Source of the DNA: Gp7-AA10 sp035636095
Lineage (GTDB): Bacteria > Acidobacteriota > Thermoanaerobaculia > Gp7-AA8
Length of the DNA: 15,247 bases
Assembly: GCA_035636095.1 (NCBI GenBank)
Contig: DASPZU010000061.1
Coordinates: forward strand, 1-15,247
Direction of reading: 5' to 3'
The position numbers were made by a program, and so were the translations under genes. A model generated the notes under the pieces. It was not told the DNA's origin. It did not search any database and worked only from the letters and a program-made list of their open reading frames with translations. Of this stretch, positions 1 through 7,214 are shown in pieces (the stretch's first letter is position 1; each line of letters starts with the position of its first letter).

Positions 1-1
1 A

Positions 2-70
2 CTGTGGGACGTTTACTTCTGCCACAAGCGGATCGCAACAGTCGACCGTCGCAATCCACATCGCAGTTAG
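2..70 (+). CDS. Transposase C-terminus, probable IS481-type (partial)
   Basis: The last 22 codons of a gene that enters from the left edge, read in the frame starting at base 2 and ending at TAG 68-70. The peptide contains DVYFCHKRIATVD, which resembles the extreme C-terminus of IS481-type DDE transposases (typically a D-x-Y-F-C ... R-I-A-x-x-D pattern). The repeat-bearing element end at 90-140 follows, as expected for a transposase gene running to the end of its IS. The family call is from memory of this short motif; the catalytic DDE domain lies outside the window. Confidence 0.55.
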   Translation: MWDVYFCHKRIATVDRRNPHRS

Positions 71-140
71 AGGTGTATCGTCACTCAATGGTGTCCACCG
101 TGTCCCCGGCCAGGTGTTCACCATGTCTCCGGTCTAAACA
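71..140 (+). mobile_element. Right end of an IS481-type insertion sequence
   Basis: Non-coding tail between the transposase stop and the next gene. It holds two tandem copies of a 20-base unit GGTGTYCACCRTGTCYCCGG at 90-109 and 113-132 (three differences, period 23), followed by GGTCTAAACA ending at 140. Read inwards, the end is TGTTTAGACC, and TGT...ACA termini are usual in the IS481 family. The boundary at 140 is supported by what follows: at 141 the sequence resumes as exactly one half of a dispersed palindromic repeat. The other end and the target duplication are outside the window. Confidence 0.5.
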
Positions 141-160
141 AAGCCGCCGCACTCCAAAGG
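141..160. repeat. Half-copy of dispersed palindromic repeat (family B)
   Basis: AAGCCGCCGCACTCCAAAGG matches the right half of the palindromic repeat seen in reverse orientation at 6783-6810 and, more diverged, at 11644-11672 (TGGAGTGCGGC ... GCCGC). The missing half would lie where the IS end begins, so the copy appears broken at its centre by the insertion. Its AAAGG at 156-160 is also the only purine-rich stretch upstream of the ATG at 175. Confidence 0.55.
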
Positions 161-174
161 CGTATCGTTCGCCC

Positions 175-1509
175 ATGAAAAACACATCGGGCGTCCTCTG
201 TCTGCTCCTCATCACGACCTTCGCCCAGGCGCAAACGACCGTCATCAAGGCCGGCCGGCTCATCGATCCCGAAACGGGGACCGCGGCGGCGAATCAGGTG
301 ATCGTGATCGAGGGCGAGCGCATCAAGGCCATCGGACCCAACCTGGCGATCCCGCCCGGCGCGGCGGTCATCGATCTGTCGAAGCTCACCGTCCTCCCCG
401 GCCTGGTCGATGCGCACACGCATACCGCGCTCACCTACAAAGAGCAGCCCGAGAACAATTACTACTACCTCACCTACGTCATGGAGTCGTCGCCGCTGCG
501 CGCGATCCAGGCGGCATCCAACGCCATTCAGTTGCTCAACAGCGGGTTCACCGTGATCCGCGACGTCGGCAACAACGCCAACTACGCCGACTGCGCGCTG
601 CGCCAGGCCATCGAGCAGGGATGGCTGCCCGGGCCGACGGTGATCCCATCCGGCCCGATGATCGGCTCGACCGGCGGCCAGTTCTGGCCGACGCCCGAGA
701 TGTACAAGGACCACAAGATCATGTACCCGGAGTACATCGATGCCAACAGCCCGGAGGAGATCGTCCGCGCCGTGCGCGAGAACATGCTGTTCGGCGCGCG
801 CACGATCAAGCTGTGCATCGACTGCAAGCCGTGGGGTTACTCCGTCGACGACATCAAGCTCGCCATCAGCGAGGCCGCCAAGGGAGGATGCAAAGTCGAG
901 GGCCACGTGCAGACTCCGGAAGGGGCGCAGCGCGCGATCGACGCCGGCATCTACATCATCGCGCACGGCAATGCGCTCACGCCCGAGCACCACCGGCAGA
1001 TGGCGGAGAAAGGGATTTTTCTCAACGGCACCGACACGCCGCTGACCAAGTACCGCGGCACCGAGGCGGCCTTCAAGACGACGGTCGCCAAGCTGCGCGA
1101 CGCGTGGGAGAAGAAAGTGCCCCTCACCTTCTCCACCGACTTCGACTACTGGAACGATCGGATGAAGGACGACAAGACGGGCGAGTGGCTGTCGCGCGGC
1201 GACATGACCATCGCGTTTCTCGATACCTGGAAAGCGGCCGGCATTCCGGCGGCCGACACCTTGCGCGCGCTGACGATCAACGGCTACCGCGCCGCCGACG
1301 TGATCAGGGAGCGCGGCCCGATCAAGCCCGGCTTCTTCGCCGACATGATCGCGGTCGCCGGCGACCCGCTCACCGACATCGACTCCCTGCGCAGCGTGCA
1401 GTTCGTGATGAAGAACGGCATGGTGTTCAAGAAGGACGGCGCCATGATGCCCGAAAAGTTCTTCCACCCCGGGCCGGTCAGAACACCGAACGGGAGATGG
1501 ACGCGCTAG
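175..1509 (+). CDS. Secreted metal-dependent amidohydrolase (imidazolonepropionase/prolidase-like)
   Basis: A 444-residue amidohydrolase-superfamily enzyme of the imidazolonepropionase-like group (COG1228), members of which hydrolyse Xaa-Pro dipeptides or cyclic amides; the substrate cannot be told from sequence. The ATG at 175 is chosen because it starts a good signal peptide (MKNTSGVLCLLLITTFAQAQ, cleavage near AQA/Q), so export to the periplasm is expected. The frame stays open upstream to base 4, but that part overlaps the IS end. Metal ligands visible: H81-T-H83 in GLVDAHTHT, K212 in the TIKLC strand (likely carboxylated), H244 in EGHVQ, H264 in IIAHGN and D322 in STDFD. A typical C-terminal composite beta domain follows (RGPIKPGFFADMIAVAGDPL). 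The IS end lies 35 bases upstream, so the native promoter has probably been displaced. Confidence 0.88.
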   Translation: MKNTSGVLCLLLITTFAQAQTTVIKAGRLIDPETGTAAANQVIVIEGERIKAIGPNLAIPPGAAVIDLSKLTVLPGLVDAHTHTALTYKEQPENNYYYLTYVMESSPLRAIQAASNAIQLLNSGFTVIRDVGNNANYADCALRQAIEQGWLPGPTVIPSGPMIGSTGGQFWPTPEMYKDHKIMYPEYIDANSPEEIVRAVRENMLFGARTIKLCIDCKPWGYSVDDIKLAISEAAKGGCKVEGHVQTPEGAQRAIDAGIYIIAHGNALTPEHHRQMAEKGIFLNGTDTPLTKYRGTEAAFKTTVAKLRDAWEKKVPLTFSTDFDYWNDRMKDDKTGEWLSRGDMTIAFLDTWKAAGIPAADTLRALTINGYRAADVIRERGPIKPGFFADMIAVAGDPLTDIDSLRSVQFVMKNGMVFKKDGAMMPEKFFHPGPVRTPNGRWTR

Positions 1510-1511
1510 AC

Positions 1512-1563
1512 GAGTCCTGAGTCCTGAGTGCTGAGTCCTGAGTGCTGAGTCCTGAGTGCTGAG
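1512..1563. repeat. Heptanucleotide tandem repeat (GAGTSCT)7
   Basis: Seven uninterrupted 7-base units, GAGTCCT or GAGTGCT, then a final GAG, starting two bases after the amidohydrolase stop. The same heptad occurs in inverse orientation at 2034-2074, so the two arrays flank the small minus-strand gene between them as inverted repeats. They resemble the short tandemly repeated heptanucleotides known from cyanobacteria in form only. Confidence 0.9.
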
Positions 1564-1572
1564 GAACGCTGG

Positions 1573-1959
1573 TCAGCTCTCCAGCTTCTCTTCGATGCGC
1601 CTTACTGCCGCCTCGAGCGTCTGATATTCGCTCTCCAGGCGATCGAACCGTTTGTAGATCGCATCGAAGTGGGAGAGCGTCTCGTCGCGCAGCGCGAACG
1701 GTGCCACCGCATCGCCGACAATCCGTTGAATGTCGGGAAACACTACCTCGCGGTGAAACGCAGGCAGGACGTGAGACAGCATCCCATCGCGCAGGTCGGC
1801 GACCATCCGTTGCATGTCGGGAATCATCACCTCATGGTGAAACGCAGGCAGGACGTGAGACAGCATCTCATCGCGCAGGTCGCCGACCATCCGTTGCATG
1901 TCGGGAATCATCACCTCACGGTGAAACCGCGTCAGAACGCTGTACAGCTCGTCCGGCAT
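1573..1959 (-). CDS. Small coiled-coil protein built from 28-residue repeats
   Basis: A 128-residue protein of unknown function. Residues from about 10 onward consist of two near-identical 28-residue units (FHREVMIPDMQRMVGDLRDE..., then FHHEVMIPDMQRMVADLRDG...) and a third diverged one (FHREVVFPDIQRIVGDAVAP). The C-terminus is a predicted coiled coil (FDRLESEYQTLEAAVRRIEEKLES). No enzyme motif, signal peptide or membrane segment is seen. The ATG at 1959 is preferred; the frame also opens at a TTG at 2001, adding 14 residues. GGAAGG sits very close to the ATG, so the start is uncertain. The gene is oriented against both neighbours and enclosed by inverted heptanucleotide arrays. It may be a mobile cassette gene, but this is inference. 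Confidence 0.6.
   Translation of the reverse strand: MPDELYSVLTRFHREVMIPDMQRMVGDLRDEMLSHVLPAFHHEVMIPDMQRMVADLRDGMLSHVLPAFHREVVFPDIQRIVGDAVAPFALRDETLSHFDAIYKRFDRLESEYQTLEAAVRRIEEKLES
1753..1920. repeat. 84-bp tandem duplication inside the coiled-coil gene
   Basis: Two copies of an 84-base unit, 1753-1836 and 1837-1920, beginning GTGAAACGCAGG and GTGAAACG; they differ at only a few positions. A diverged partial copy flanks each side (third GTGAAAC at 1921). Because 84 is divisible by three, each unit adds 28 residues without shifting frame. The near identity implies a recent duplication. Confidence 0.9.
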
Positions 1960-2033
1960 AACCTTCCGACCGAGGATCCCTCGGAACGCGCGCCCAGGCA
2001 AGTTCTTCTACCACACGTGGATTTCAGGGCTCT

Positions 2034-2074
2034 GGACTCAGGAGTCAGGACTCAGGACTCACCACTCAGGACTT
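2034..2074. repeat. Inverse-orientation heptanucleotide array
   Basis: Units GGACTCA, GGAGTCA, GGACTCA, GGACTCA, CCACTCA and a partial GGACTTT, period 7. GGACTCA is the complement of the GAGTCCT heptad at 1512-1563. The array ends about 20 bases before the ribosome binding site of the M13 peptidase, so it lies in that gene's promoter or leader region. Confidence 0.85.
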
Positions 2075-2094
2075 TGGTATCCTTCCCCGCTCGC

Positions 2095-2100
2095 AAGGAG
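2095..2100 (+). promoter_or_regulatory. Shine-Dalgarno site fixing a TTG start
   Basis: AAGGAG at 2095-2100 is seven bases before TTG 2108-2110. The distance is optimal and the following codons encode a signal peptide, so TTG is taken as the true start of the M13 peptidase. Confidence 0.8.
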
Positions 2101-2107
2101 ATTCACT

Positions 2108-4150
2108 TTGAGAAAGATTGCTCTGCTCGCAGTCCTCACACTGTTCGTCACCTCCGTCTTCGCCGCCGATACCGCGCCCGCTCCAGCCAAGCGCTACGGC
2201 ACGTGGGGCGTCGACCTCGAAGGCATGGATCGCACCGTCAAGCCGGGCGACGACTTCTTCAAATACGTCAACGGCCACTGGGCCGCGACCACGCAGATCC
2301 CGCCCGACAAGACCGCCTACGGCGCTTTCGCGGTCCTCGGCGATCTCTCCGAAGCGCGCGTGCACGGTTTGCTCGATGCGTGGGCGGCCAACAAGAACCT
2401 GAAGGCCGGCTCGGATGAAGCGAAGGTCGCGACGGTCTATCGCACGTTCCTCGATGAAGCCACCGTCGAGAAGCTCGACGCGAAGCCGCTGCAGCCTTAC
2501 CTCGACGCCGTGAAAAAAGCCGAGACCCGCGACGACATCGCGCGCCTCATGGCGCGCGGCGCGCACTCGTTCGGCAGCTCGTTCTTCGGCGCGGGCGTTG
2601 GCGACGATCAGAAGAATCCCGACAGGTACACCCTTTACATGAATCAGTCAGGGCTCGGTCTCCCCGATCGCGAGTACTACCTGCGCGACAACTTCAAACC
2701 GCAGAAGGAGCGCTATCAGAAGTACGCCGCCGACATGCTGCGCCTCGCCGGGTGGGACGATCCCGACAAGAACGCCGCCGACATCGTGGCGCTGGAAACG
2801 AAGATCGCCGAGGTGCAGTGGACGCGTTCGGAGAGCCGCGATCGCGACAAGACCTACAACCCGATGACGATCGCCGATCTCGAGAAAGAAGCGCCCGGAT
2901 TCCCGTGGCGCGTCGCGTTCAAGGAAGCCGGCCTCGAGAAAGTCGATAAGGCCGTCGTCCGTCAGAACACCGCATTTCCCAAGCTGGCCAAAGTCTTCGC
3001 CGACACACCCATCGAGACGCTCAAGGCGTGGGAGGCGTTCCACGTCGCCGACGACGCCGCGCCGCTGCTGTCGAAGCGCTTCGTCGACGCGCATTGGGAG
3101 TTCCACTCGAAGTTTCTCAACGGTGCGCAGGAACAGCGGCCGCGATGGAAGCGCGCGGTGGGCGCGGCCGAGGGCGCGCTGGGTGAGGCGATCGGACGCA
3201 CGTACGTCGCCGAATACTTCCCGCCCGAGTCGAAGGCCGCGATGGAGAGCCTGGTCGCCAATCTCCGCGCCGCGATGAAGATGCGCATCGAGAACCTGGC
3301 GTGGATGGGGCCGGAGACGAAGGCCAAAGCGCTCGAGAAGCTGTCGAAGTTCGGCGTGAAGATCGGTTATCCCGCGAAGTGGCGCGATTACTCCAAACTC
3401 AAAGTGACCGAGGGAGACGTCGTCGGCAACGCGGAGCAAGTCGGCCGGTTCCAGTGGGCTTATCAGATCGGCCGGCTCAGCAAGCCGGTCGACAAGGGCG
3501 AATGGGGCATGACGCCGCAGACAGTCAACGCTTACTACACGCCCGTCAAGAACGAAGTCGTTTTCCCGGCCGCGATCCTGCAGCCGCCGTTCTTCGATCC
3601 GAAGGCCGATCCGGCCGTGAACTATGGCGGCATCGGCGCGGTGATCGGCCACGAGATCACGCACGGCTTCGACGATCAGGGACGCAAGTCTGACGGCAGC
3701 GGGATGCTGCGCGACTGGTGGACCGCCGACGATGCGGCGAAATTCGAGGCGCGGGCGGCGAAGCTGGGCGCGCAGTACGAGTCATTCAACTTCCCACAGC
3801 TCCCCGGACTGCACATCATCGGCAAGCAGACCATGGGCGAGAACATCGGCGACCTGGGCGGCATCCTGATGGCGCTCGATGCGTATCACATGTCGCTCAA
3901 GGGCCAGCCGGCGCCGGTGATCGACGGCTTCACCGGCGATCAGCGCGTGTTCCTCGGGTGGGGGCAGGTGTGGCGGACGATGATGCGCGACGGCGCGCTG
4001 CGGCAGCAGCTGATGACCAATCCGCATTCGCCGGGCAACATCCGCGCGATCGCGCCGCTGCGCAACGTCGACGCGTGGTACGCGGCGTTCGAGGTGAAGG
4101 AAGGCGACGCGAATTACCTGAAGCCCGAGGATCGGGTGAGGATCTGGTAG
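2108..4150 (+). CDS. M13-family zinc metallopeptidase (PepO/neprilysin-like), exported
   Basis: A 680-residue zinc endopeptidase of family M13, which cleaves oligopeptides. The TTG start is supported by AAGGAG seven bases upstream and by a signal peptide (MRKIALLAVLTLFVTSVFA, cleavage near residue 19), so it acts outside the cytoplasm. The N-terminal domain begins with the family's GDDFFKYVNGHW. Catalytic features: HEITH at 515-519 (zinc ligands H515 and H519, catalytic E516), then GENIGDLGG with the third zinc ligand E578 and D582. The substrate-binding NAYY motif precedes VVFPAAILQPPFF. The C-terminus RIW lacks the usual Cys-x-x-Trp but is otherwise full length. The gene is intact and convergent with the kinase; the 75-base gap holds a double hairpin that could end transcription. 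Confidence 0.95.
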   Translation: MRKIALLAVLTLFVTSVFAADTAPAPAKRYGTWGVDLEGMDRTVKPGDDFFKYVNGHWAATTQIPPDKTAYGAFAVLGDLSEARVHGLLDAWAANKNLKAGSDEAKVATVYRTFLDEATVEKLDAKPLQPYLDAVKKAETRDDIARLMARGAHSFGSSFFGAGVGDDQKNPDRYTLYMNQSGLGLPDREYYLRDNFKPQKERYQKYAADMLRLAGWDDPDKNAADIVALETKIAEVQWTRSESRDRDKTYNPMTIADLEKEAPGFPWRVAFKEAGLEKVDKAVVRQNTAFPKLAKVFADTPIETLKAWEAFHVADDAAPLLSKRFVDAHWEFHSKFLNGAQEQRPRWKRAVGAAEGALGEAIGRTYVAEYFPPESKAAMESLVANLRAAMKMRIENLAWMGPETKAKALEKLSKFGVKIGYPAKWRDYSKLKVTEGDVVGNAEQVGRFQWAYQIGRLSKPVDKGEWGMTPQTVNAYYTPVKNEVVFPAAILQPPFFDPKADPAVNYGGIGAVIGHEITHGFDDQGRKSDGSGMLRDWWTADDAAKFEARAAKLGAQYESFNFPQLPGLHIIGKQTMGENIGDLGGILMALDAYHMSLKGQPAPVIDGFTGDQRVFLGWGQVWRTMMRDGALRQQLMTNPHSPGNIRAIAPLRNVDAWYAAFEVKEGDANYLKPEDRVRIW

Positions 4151-4157
4151 AACCGTG

Positions 4158-4220
4158 TGGAGCGCCGCCGACCTCGGCGGCGCTTCGGCCGTGAAGGCGG
4201 TGCCGAGGCACCGCACTCCA
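4158..4220. repeat. Double-hairpin dispersed repeat in convergent gap
   Basis: A 63-base unit with complementary outer ends: TGGAGCG at 4158 and CGCACTCCA ending at 4220. It contains two hairpins, one with CGCCGCCGACCTCGGCGGCG and one with GGCGGTGCCGAGGCACCGC. The left half is identical over 25 bases (4158-4182) to the repeats inside the kinase and helicase genes; the right half belongs to family B. Two REP-like hairpins facing each other resemble the BIME arrangement of enterobacteria. It fills the gap between the peptidase and kinase stop codons and could act as a bidirectional terminator, though it has no T-run. Confidence 0.8.
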
Positions 4221-4225
4221 AAGGC

Positions 4226-6754
4226 TCACCGCAGACCGTCGAGCAGAAACAGATCCGAGAGCTGCTGCCGGTACGAAGCGACGTACGTTTTGCCGTCGGG
4301 AGTCGGCAGCACGCGGCTGGCCTCGTACATCCCGGCGATGTCGTACGGCTGCAGCTCCTTCCACAGCGTCTTCTCACCGCTCTGCACGTTGAGGCGATAG
4401 ACGCGCGCGGGAATCTGTCCGCGCGAGTAGACGTAGAGCGATAATCCGTCCGCGGTCCATCCCGAAGGCTGATCGCCGGGCATGAGGTTCGACAACAATC
4501 GCGGCGCCGCCGAGGTCGGCGGCGCTCCACTGATCGGAACGAGATAATTCTTCTGATCGGGACCGGTGGCCGCGACCCATTTCCCGTCCGCGGAGATCGT
4601 GCGCACGAACTGATGAAATCCATCGCCGGAGATCGGCCGCGGTGGGCCGCCGGTGAGAGCCTGCAGATAAAGGCGCACAGATTTCGCGTCGCCGCCGGTA
4701 TAGAGAATCTGCTTTCCATCAGGCATCCAGTCGGCGAGATTCACTTTCAATCCAGACGTCGAGATTCTGCGCGCCGTCCCAGCGCGCGTGGGATAGAGCG
4801 TCACTTCGTCAACGGAACCCTGCACAATCCCGACAACCCACTGGCGATCGGGTGAGAGCGTCAATCCGATTCCTTCGCCGAGGCGGATGGCGGGAGAGCC
4901 GTCGGTATCGCGGATGAAAACGGAGTAACCGAGACCTCCTCCCTCGCCCGCTTCCGTGAAGACGACTTCTTTGCCATCGCTCGTCACGTCACCGGCGATG
5001 GACCAATCGAGCCACGTCACCTCGTGCTCCTTCTCGCCGTTGCGGCTGGTGAAGAGTCGCATCCGGAAAACATCCTGAGTGACGACAGCACGGCCGTCGG
5101 CGGTAATGTCGTGCAGAGTCACTGAGCCGGCAACGCGAGCGAGCAGACGATCGCGACCCGGGCCGCCGGCGGCATAGAGAGCGCGATTCGAACCGCCTTT
5201 CGAGCCGCTGAACCAAACTTCGTCGCGCGGCGACCACGCCAGACCCGCGAGTGTCTGATACGGGCCCGACAACATGTTTTTTTTACCGCTGCGATCCACC
5301 TCGGCCACCGCCCCACCATCATCATTGAGGATCGCGTGGTCGAGAAAGGCGACGCGAGATCCGTCACGGGAGACGCGCGCGCTGCTGACCCATCCGGAAG
5401 TCTCGTACAGGACGTGCCCGATCGGCAGCTCGATGCGACTGTGTCCGCCGACGTCGCGCACGACCATCATCTCTTTCTCGTCCGGAGTCCAATCGGCTTC
5501 GCGAACATCATTGGTGAGCTCGCGCGGCGCGGTGTTGCCGTCGACCGACATTTGCGCCAGCGTGCCCGCGCGTTGAAATGGATCGGTGTTGTGGCGATGG
5601 ATCGACACCAACATCTGGCCGGAGCGCGAGATCGCCAGGACGTCGGCTTCCGCGAGACCGAGCGAGCGGGACTCCTCGAAGATCGTGCTGGGCGCGCCCT
5701 CCCACGCCGCGGCGTAGACGACGCGGCCATCGGGAGCGAAGCGCGCGTTCCAGATCGTCCCGCGGCGGAAGGTGAGCTGCTTGAACTGTGGCGGGGTGAT
5801 CGTATTCGTCCGCCGTCCAATCACAAAGGCCGCTCCGACCGCGACCACAAGCAACAACAATGTGGTGCCGACTCTCAGTCGGCGCGGAGCCGGCTGAATC
5901 GGGACCGCCACATCGCTGAGATGATCGCGAGCGGACTTCAGATCGCGCGCGAGGTCCTTCGTCGACGCATAGCGCGCGTCGGGATCTTTCGCCAGGCAGC
6001 GTTCGATGATCCAGCGCAACGGCGCGGGAACCGACGCATCGAGTCGTTCCGGCTCTTCGCGAATGATCGCGGTGAGCGTTTCGGCCGCGGTGTTGCGGCG
6101 AAACGGATTCGCGCCGCTGGCCATCTCGTAAAGGATGGTGCCGAACGAGAACTGATCCGATCGAAAGTCGACTTTCTCGCCGGCGGCTTGCTCGGGCGAC
6201 ATGTAACCGGCGGTGCCGAGGAGCGTGCCGGCGGTGCTGTCGCGCCGGACGGTTTTGCTGTCGTCGCTTTGCGGCGGCGTGAGCTTGGCGAGGCCGAAGT
6301 CGAGGATCTTTGCGAAGCCGTCGCCGGAGATCATGATGTTCTCCGGTTTCAGATCGCGATGGATGATGCCGGCGTCGTGGGCCTTGGCGAGGCCGTCGGC
6401 AATCTGCACGCCGAGGTCGAGGATGCGGCGGACGGGAAGTGGGCCGTGATCGACGAGCTCGCGCAGCGATTTTCCCTCCACCAGCTCCATGGCGAGGTAG
6501 GAGGTGTGATCGACGCTGCCGACGTCGTAGACGGTGATGATGTTGGGATGATTGAGAGCGGAGGCCGCGCGCGCTTCCTGCTCGAAGCGCTGAAGGCGGG
6601 CCGCGTCGGCGGCGAATTCGGTGGGCAGGACCTTGATGGCCACCGCGCGCCCGAGCCGTGTGTCGCGCGCGCGGAAGACCTCCCCCATCCCGCCCGCACC
6701 AATCCGGGAGATGATCTCGTAGGGTCCGAAGCGAGTGCCGGGAGCGATGGGCAT
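4226..6754 (-). CDS. Receptor-like Ser/Thr protein kinase with TolB-like beta-propeller
   Basis: An 842-residue transmembrane Ser/Thr kinase of the Hanks (PknB-like) type. The kinase domain covers about residues 12-275: glycine loop IGAGGMGEV (18-26), K41 in VAIKVL, catalytic HRDLKPEN (132-139, D134, N139), DFG at 152-154 and APE-equivalent SPE at 186-188. A single membrane helix spans about 296-313. The remaining 530 residues are an extracytoplasmic WD40/TolB-like propeller of repeated (S/T)xDGK-type blades (DGRVVYAA, DGSRVAF, DGKQILYTG, DGKWVAATG), which should sense an external signal. All catalytic residues are present. Residues 743-750 (GAPPTSAA) come from a dispersed repeat in frame and sit in a blade loop. 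The gene is not clearly operonic; the next gene upstream ends 59 bases before its start. Confidence 0.93.
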   Translation of the reverse strand: MPIAPGTRFGPYEIISRIGAGGMGEVFRARDTRLGRAVAIKVLPTEFAADAARLQRFEQEARAASALNHPNIITVYDVGSVDHTSYLAMELVEGKSLRELVDHGPLPVRRILDLGVQIADGLAKAHDAGIIHRDLKPENIMISGDGFAKILDFGLAKLTPPQSDDSKTVRRDSTAGTLLGTAGYMSPEQAAGEKVDFRSDQFSFGTILYEMASGANPFRRNTAAETLTAIIREEPERLDASVPAPLRWIIERCLAKDPDARYASTKDLARDLKSARDHLSDVAVPIQPAPRRLRVGTTLLLLVVAVGAAFVIGRRTNTITPPQFKQLTFRRGTIWNARFAPDGRVVYAAAWEGAPSTIFEESRSLGLAEADVLAISRSGQMLVSIHRHNTDPFQRAGTLAQMSVDGNTAPRELTNDVREADWTPDEKEMMVVRDVGGHSRIELPIGHVLYETSGWVSSARVSRDGSRVAFLDHAILNDDGGAVAEVDRSGKKNMLSGPYQTLAGLAWSPRDEVWFSGSKGGSNRALYAAGGPGRDRLLARVAGSVTLHDITADGRAVVTQDVFRMRLFTSRNGEKEHEVTWLDWSIAGDVTSDGKEVVFTEAGEGGGLGYSVFIRDTDGSPAIRLGEGIGLTLSPDRQWVVGIVQGSVDEVTLYPTRAGTARRISTSGLKVNLADWMPDGKQILYTGGDAKSVRLYLQALTGGPPRPISGDGFHQFVRTISADGKWVAATGPDQKNYLVPISGAPPTSAAPRLLSNLMPGDQPSGWTADGLSLYVYSRGQIPARVYRLNVQSGEKTLWKELQPYDIAGMYEASRVLPTPDGKTYVASYRQQLSDLFLLDGLR
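4505..4529 (-). repeat. Family A 25-bp repeat inside kinase gene
   Basis: On the minus strand this is identical over 25 bases to 4158-4182 and 9481-9505. It starts TGGAGCGCCGCC and ends CTCGGCGGCG, with a 20-base near-palindromic core at 4505-4524. Read in the kinase frame it gives GAPPTSAA (743-750). Confidence 0.9.
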
Positions 6755-6782
6755 CGAGGGGTGGGAATTATCGCATGCGCCT

Positions 6783-6810
6783 TCGGGGTGCGGCGGCTTG
6801 CCGCCGCCTT
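6783..6810. repeat. Family B hairpin repeat between HicB-like gene and kinase
   Basis: GGGGTGCGGCGGCTTGCCGC is followed by CGCCTT. The core 6790-6807 is an 8-bp perfect stem with a two-base centre. It lies in the 59-base gap between the HicB-like stop at 6814 and the kinase start at 6754. It could attenuate transcription from the HicB cluster into the kinase, but has no T-run. Confidence 0.7.
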
Positions 6811-6813
6811 ACG

Positions 6814-7020
6814 TCAAACGACAACAACGAGAGTGTCAAACGTCTCCGGCGGGACAGGAAGCTGATCCTCTTCCAGAGCGGCAATGTACTGCTCGACCGC
6901 ATCACGGGCGTTCTCGATCGCTTCCTCTCGAGTGGGGCCTTGCGTAACGCATCCAGGAAGGCTTGGACACTCAGCGACCCACTGCCCATCCTCTCCTCGG
7001 CTGATTACGATCTGGCGCAT
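6814..7020 (-). CDS. HicB-like antitoxin-family protein (1)
   Basis: A 68-residue protein with the partial RNase H fold of HicB. Visible family pattern: N-terminal strand MRQIVISRGEDGQWVAECP, then PSLPGCVTQGPTREEAIENA and a helix DAVEQYIAALEED. There is no C-terminal DNA-binding helix-turn-helix or ribbon domain, so it is the short form. It overlaps the preceding HicB-like gene by 16 bases (7005-7020), suggesting translational coupling. In complete modules HicB neutralises the mRNA interferase HicA, but no HicA is nearby. The role is therefore unknown. Confidence 0.82.
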   Translation of the reverse strand: MRQIVISRGEDGQWVAECPSLPGCVTQGPTREEAIENARDAVEQYIAALEEDQLPVPPETFDTLVVVV

Positions 7021-7214
7021 GGATCCGATTTCGGCGCGCCGCTGTCACCGTCTTCTTTCAAGCCTTCAATGTGCATTTGAATCGCGCCGTGCATGTTCGT
7101 CTCAGCCTCTTCGCGAGTTGCACCCGTCGCCACACATCCTGGGAGATCGGGCGAGTAGGCCGAATAGTTCTCACCCGCTTGTTCGACGACGACCAGAAAA
7201 CGGTACATGCTCAC
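7005..7214 (-). CDS. HicB-like antitoxin-family protein (2)
   Basis: A 69-residue second HicB-fold protein: MYRFLVVVEQAGENYSAYSP, PDLPGCVATGATREEAETNM, then helix GAIQMHIEGLKEDGD. The tail (SGAPKSDPCARS) departs from the usual short-HicB ending. The start is GTG at 7214, overlapping the DUF2283 stop as GTGA, or ATG at 7208. It overlaps the next gene downstream by 16 bases. It diverges from the other two HicB-like proteins here, so the cluster is not a very recent duplication. No HicA partner is present. Confidence 0.82.
   Translation of the reverse strand: MSMYRFLVVVEQAGENYSAYSPDLPGCVATGATREEAETNMHGAIQMHIEGLKEDGDSGAPKSDPCARS

Noticed and set aside
4..174. Longer N-terminus for the amidohydrolase
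   Set aside because: It crosses the IS end and its tandem repeats and would bury the signal peptide internally.
118..1467. Long open frame on the minus strand opposite the amidohydrolase
   Set aside because: GC-rich shadow frame: His/Arg/Val-rich low-complexity translation with no family motif, while the plus strand has a complete amidohydrolase.
1512..2074. CRISPR-like array
   Set aside because: The 7-bp and 84-bp repeats are directly tandem, with no unique spacers of constant length and no cas genes. The Cas4-like domain at 8885 belongs to a TM0106 helicase fusion.
2648..3664. Minus-strand open frame inside the M13 peptidase gene
   Set aside because: Shadow of the GC-rich peptidase codons, with no recognisable motif.
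5336..6865. Long plus-strand frame opposite the kinase gene
   Set aside because: Mirror frame of the kinase codons; the translation is Arg/Ala/Asp-rich without any recognisable domain, and the kinase motifs on the minus strand are unambiguous.
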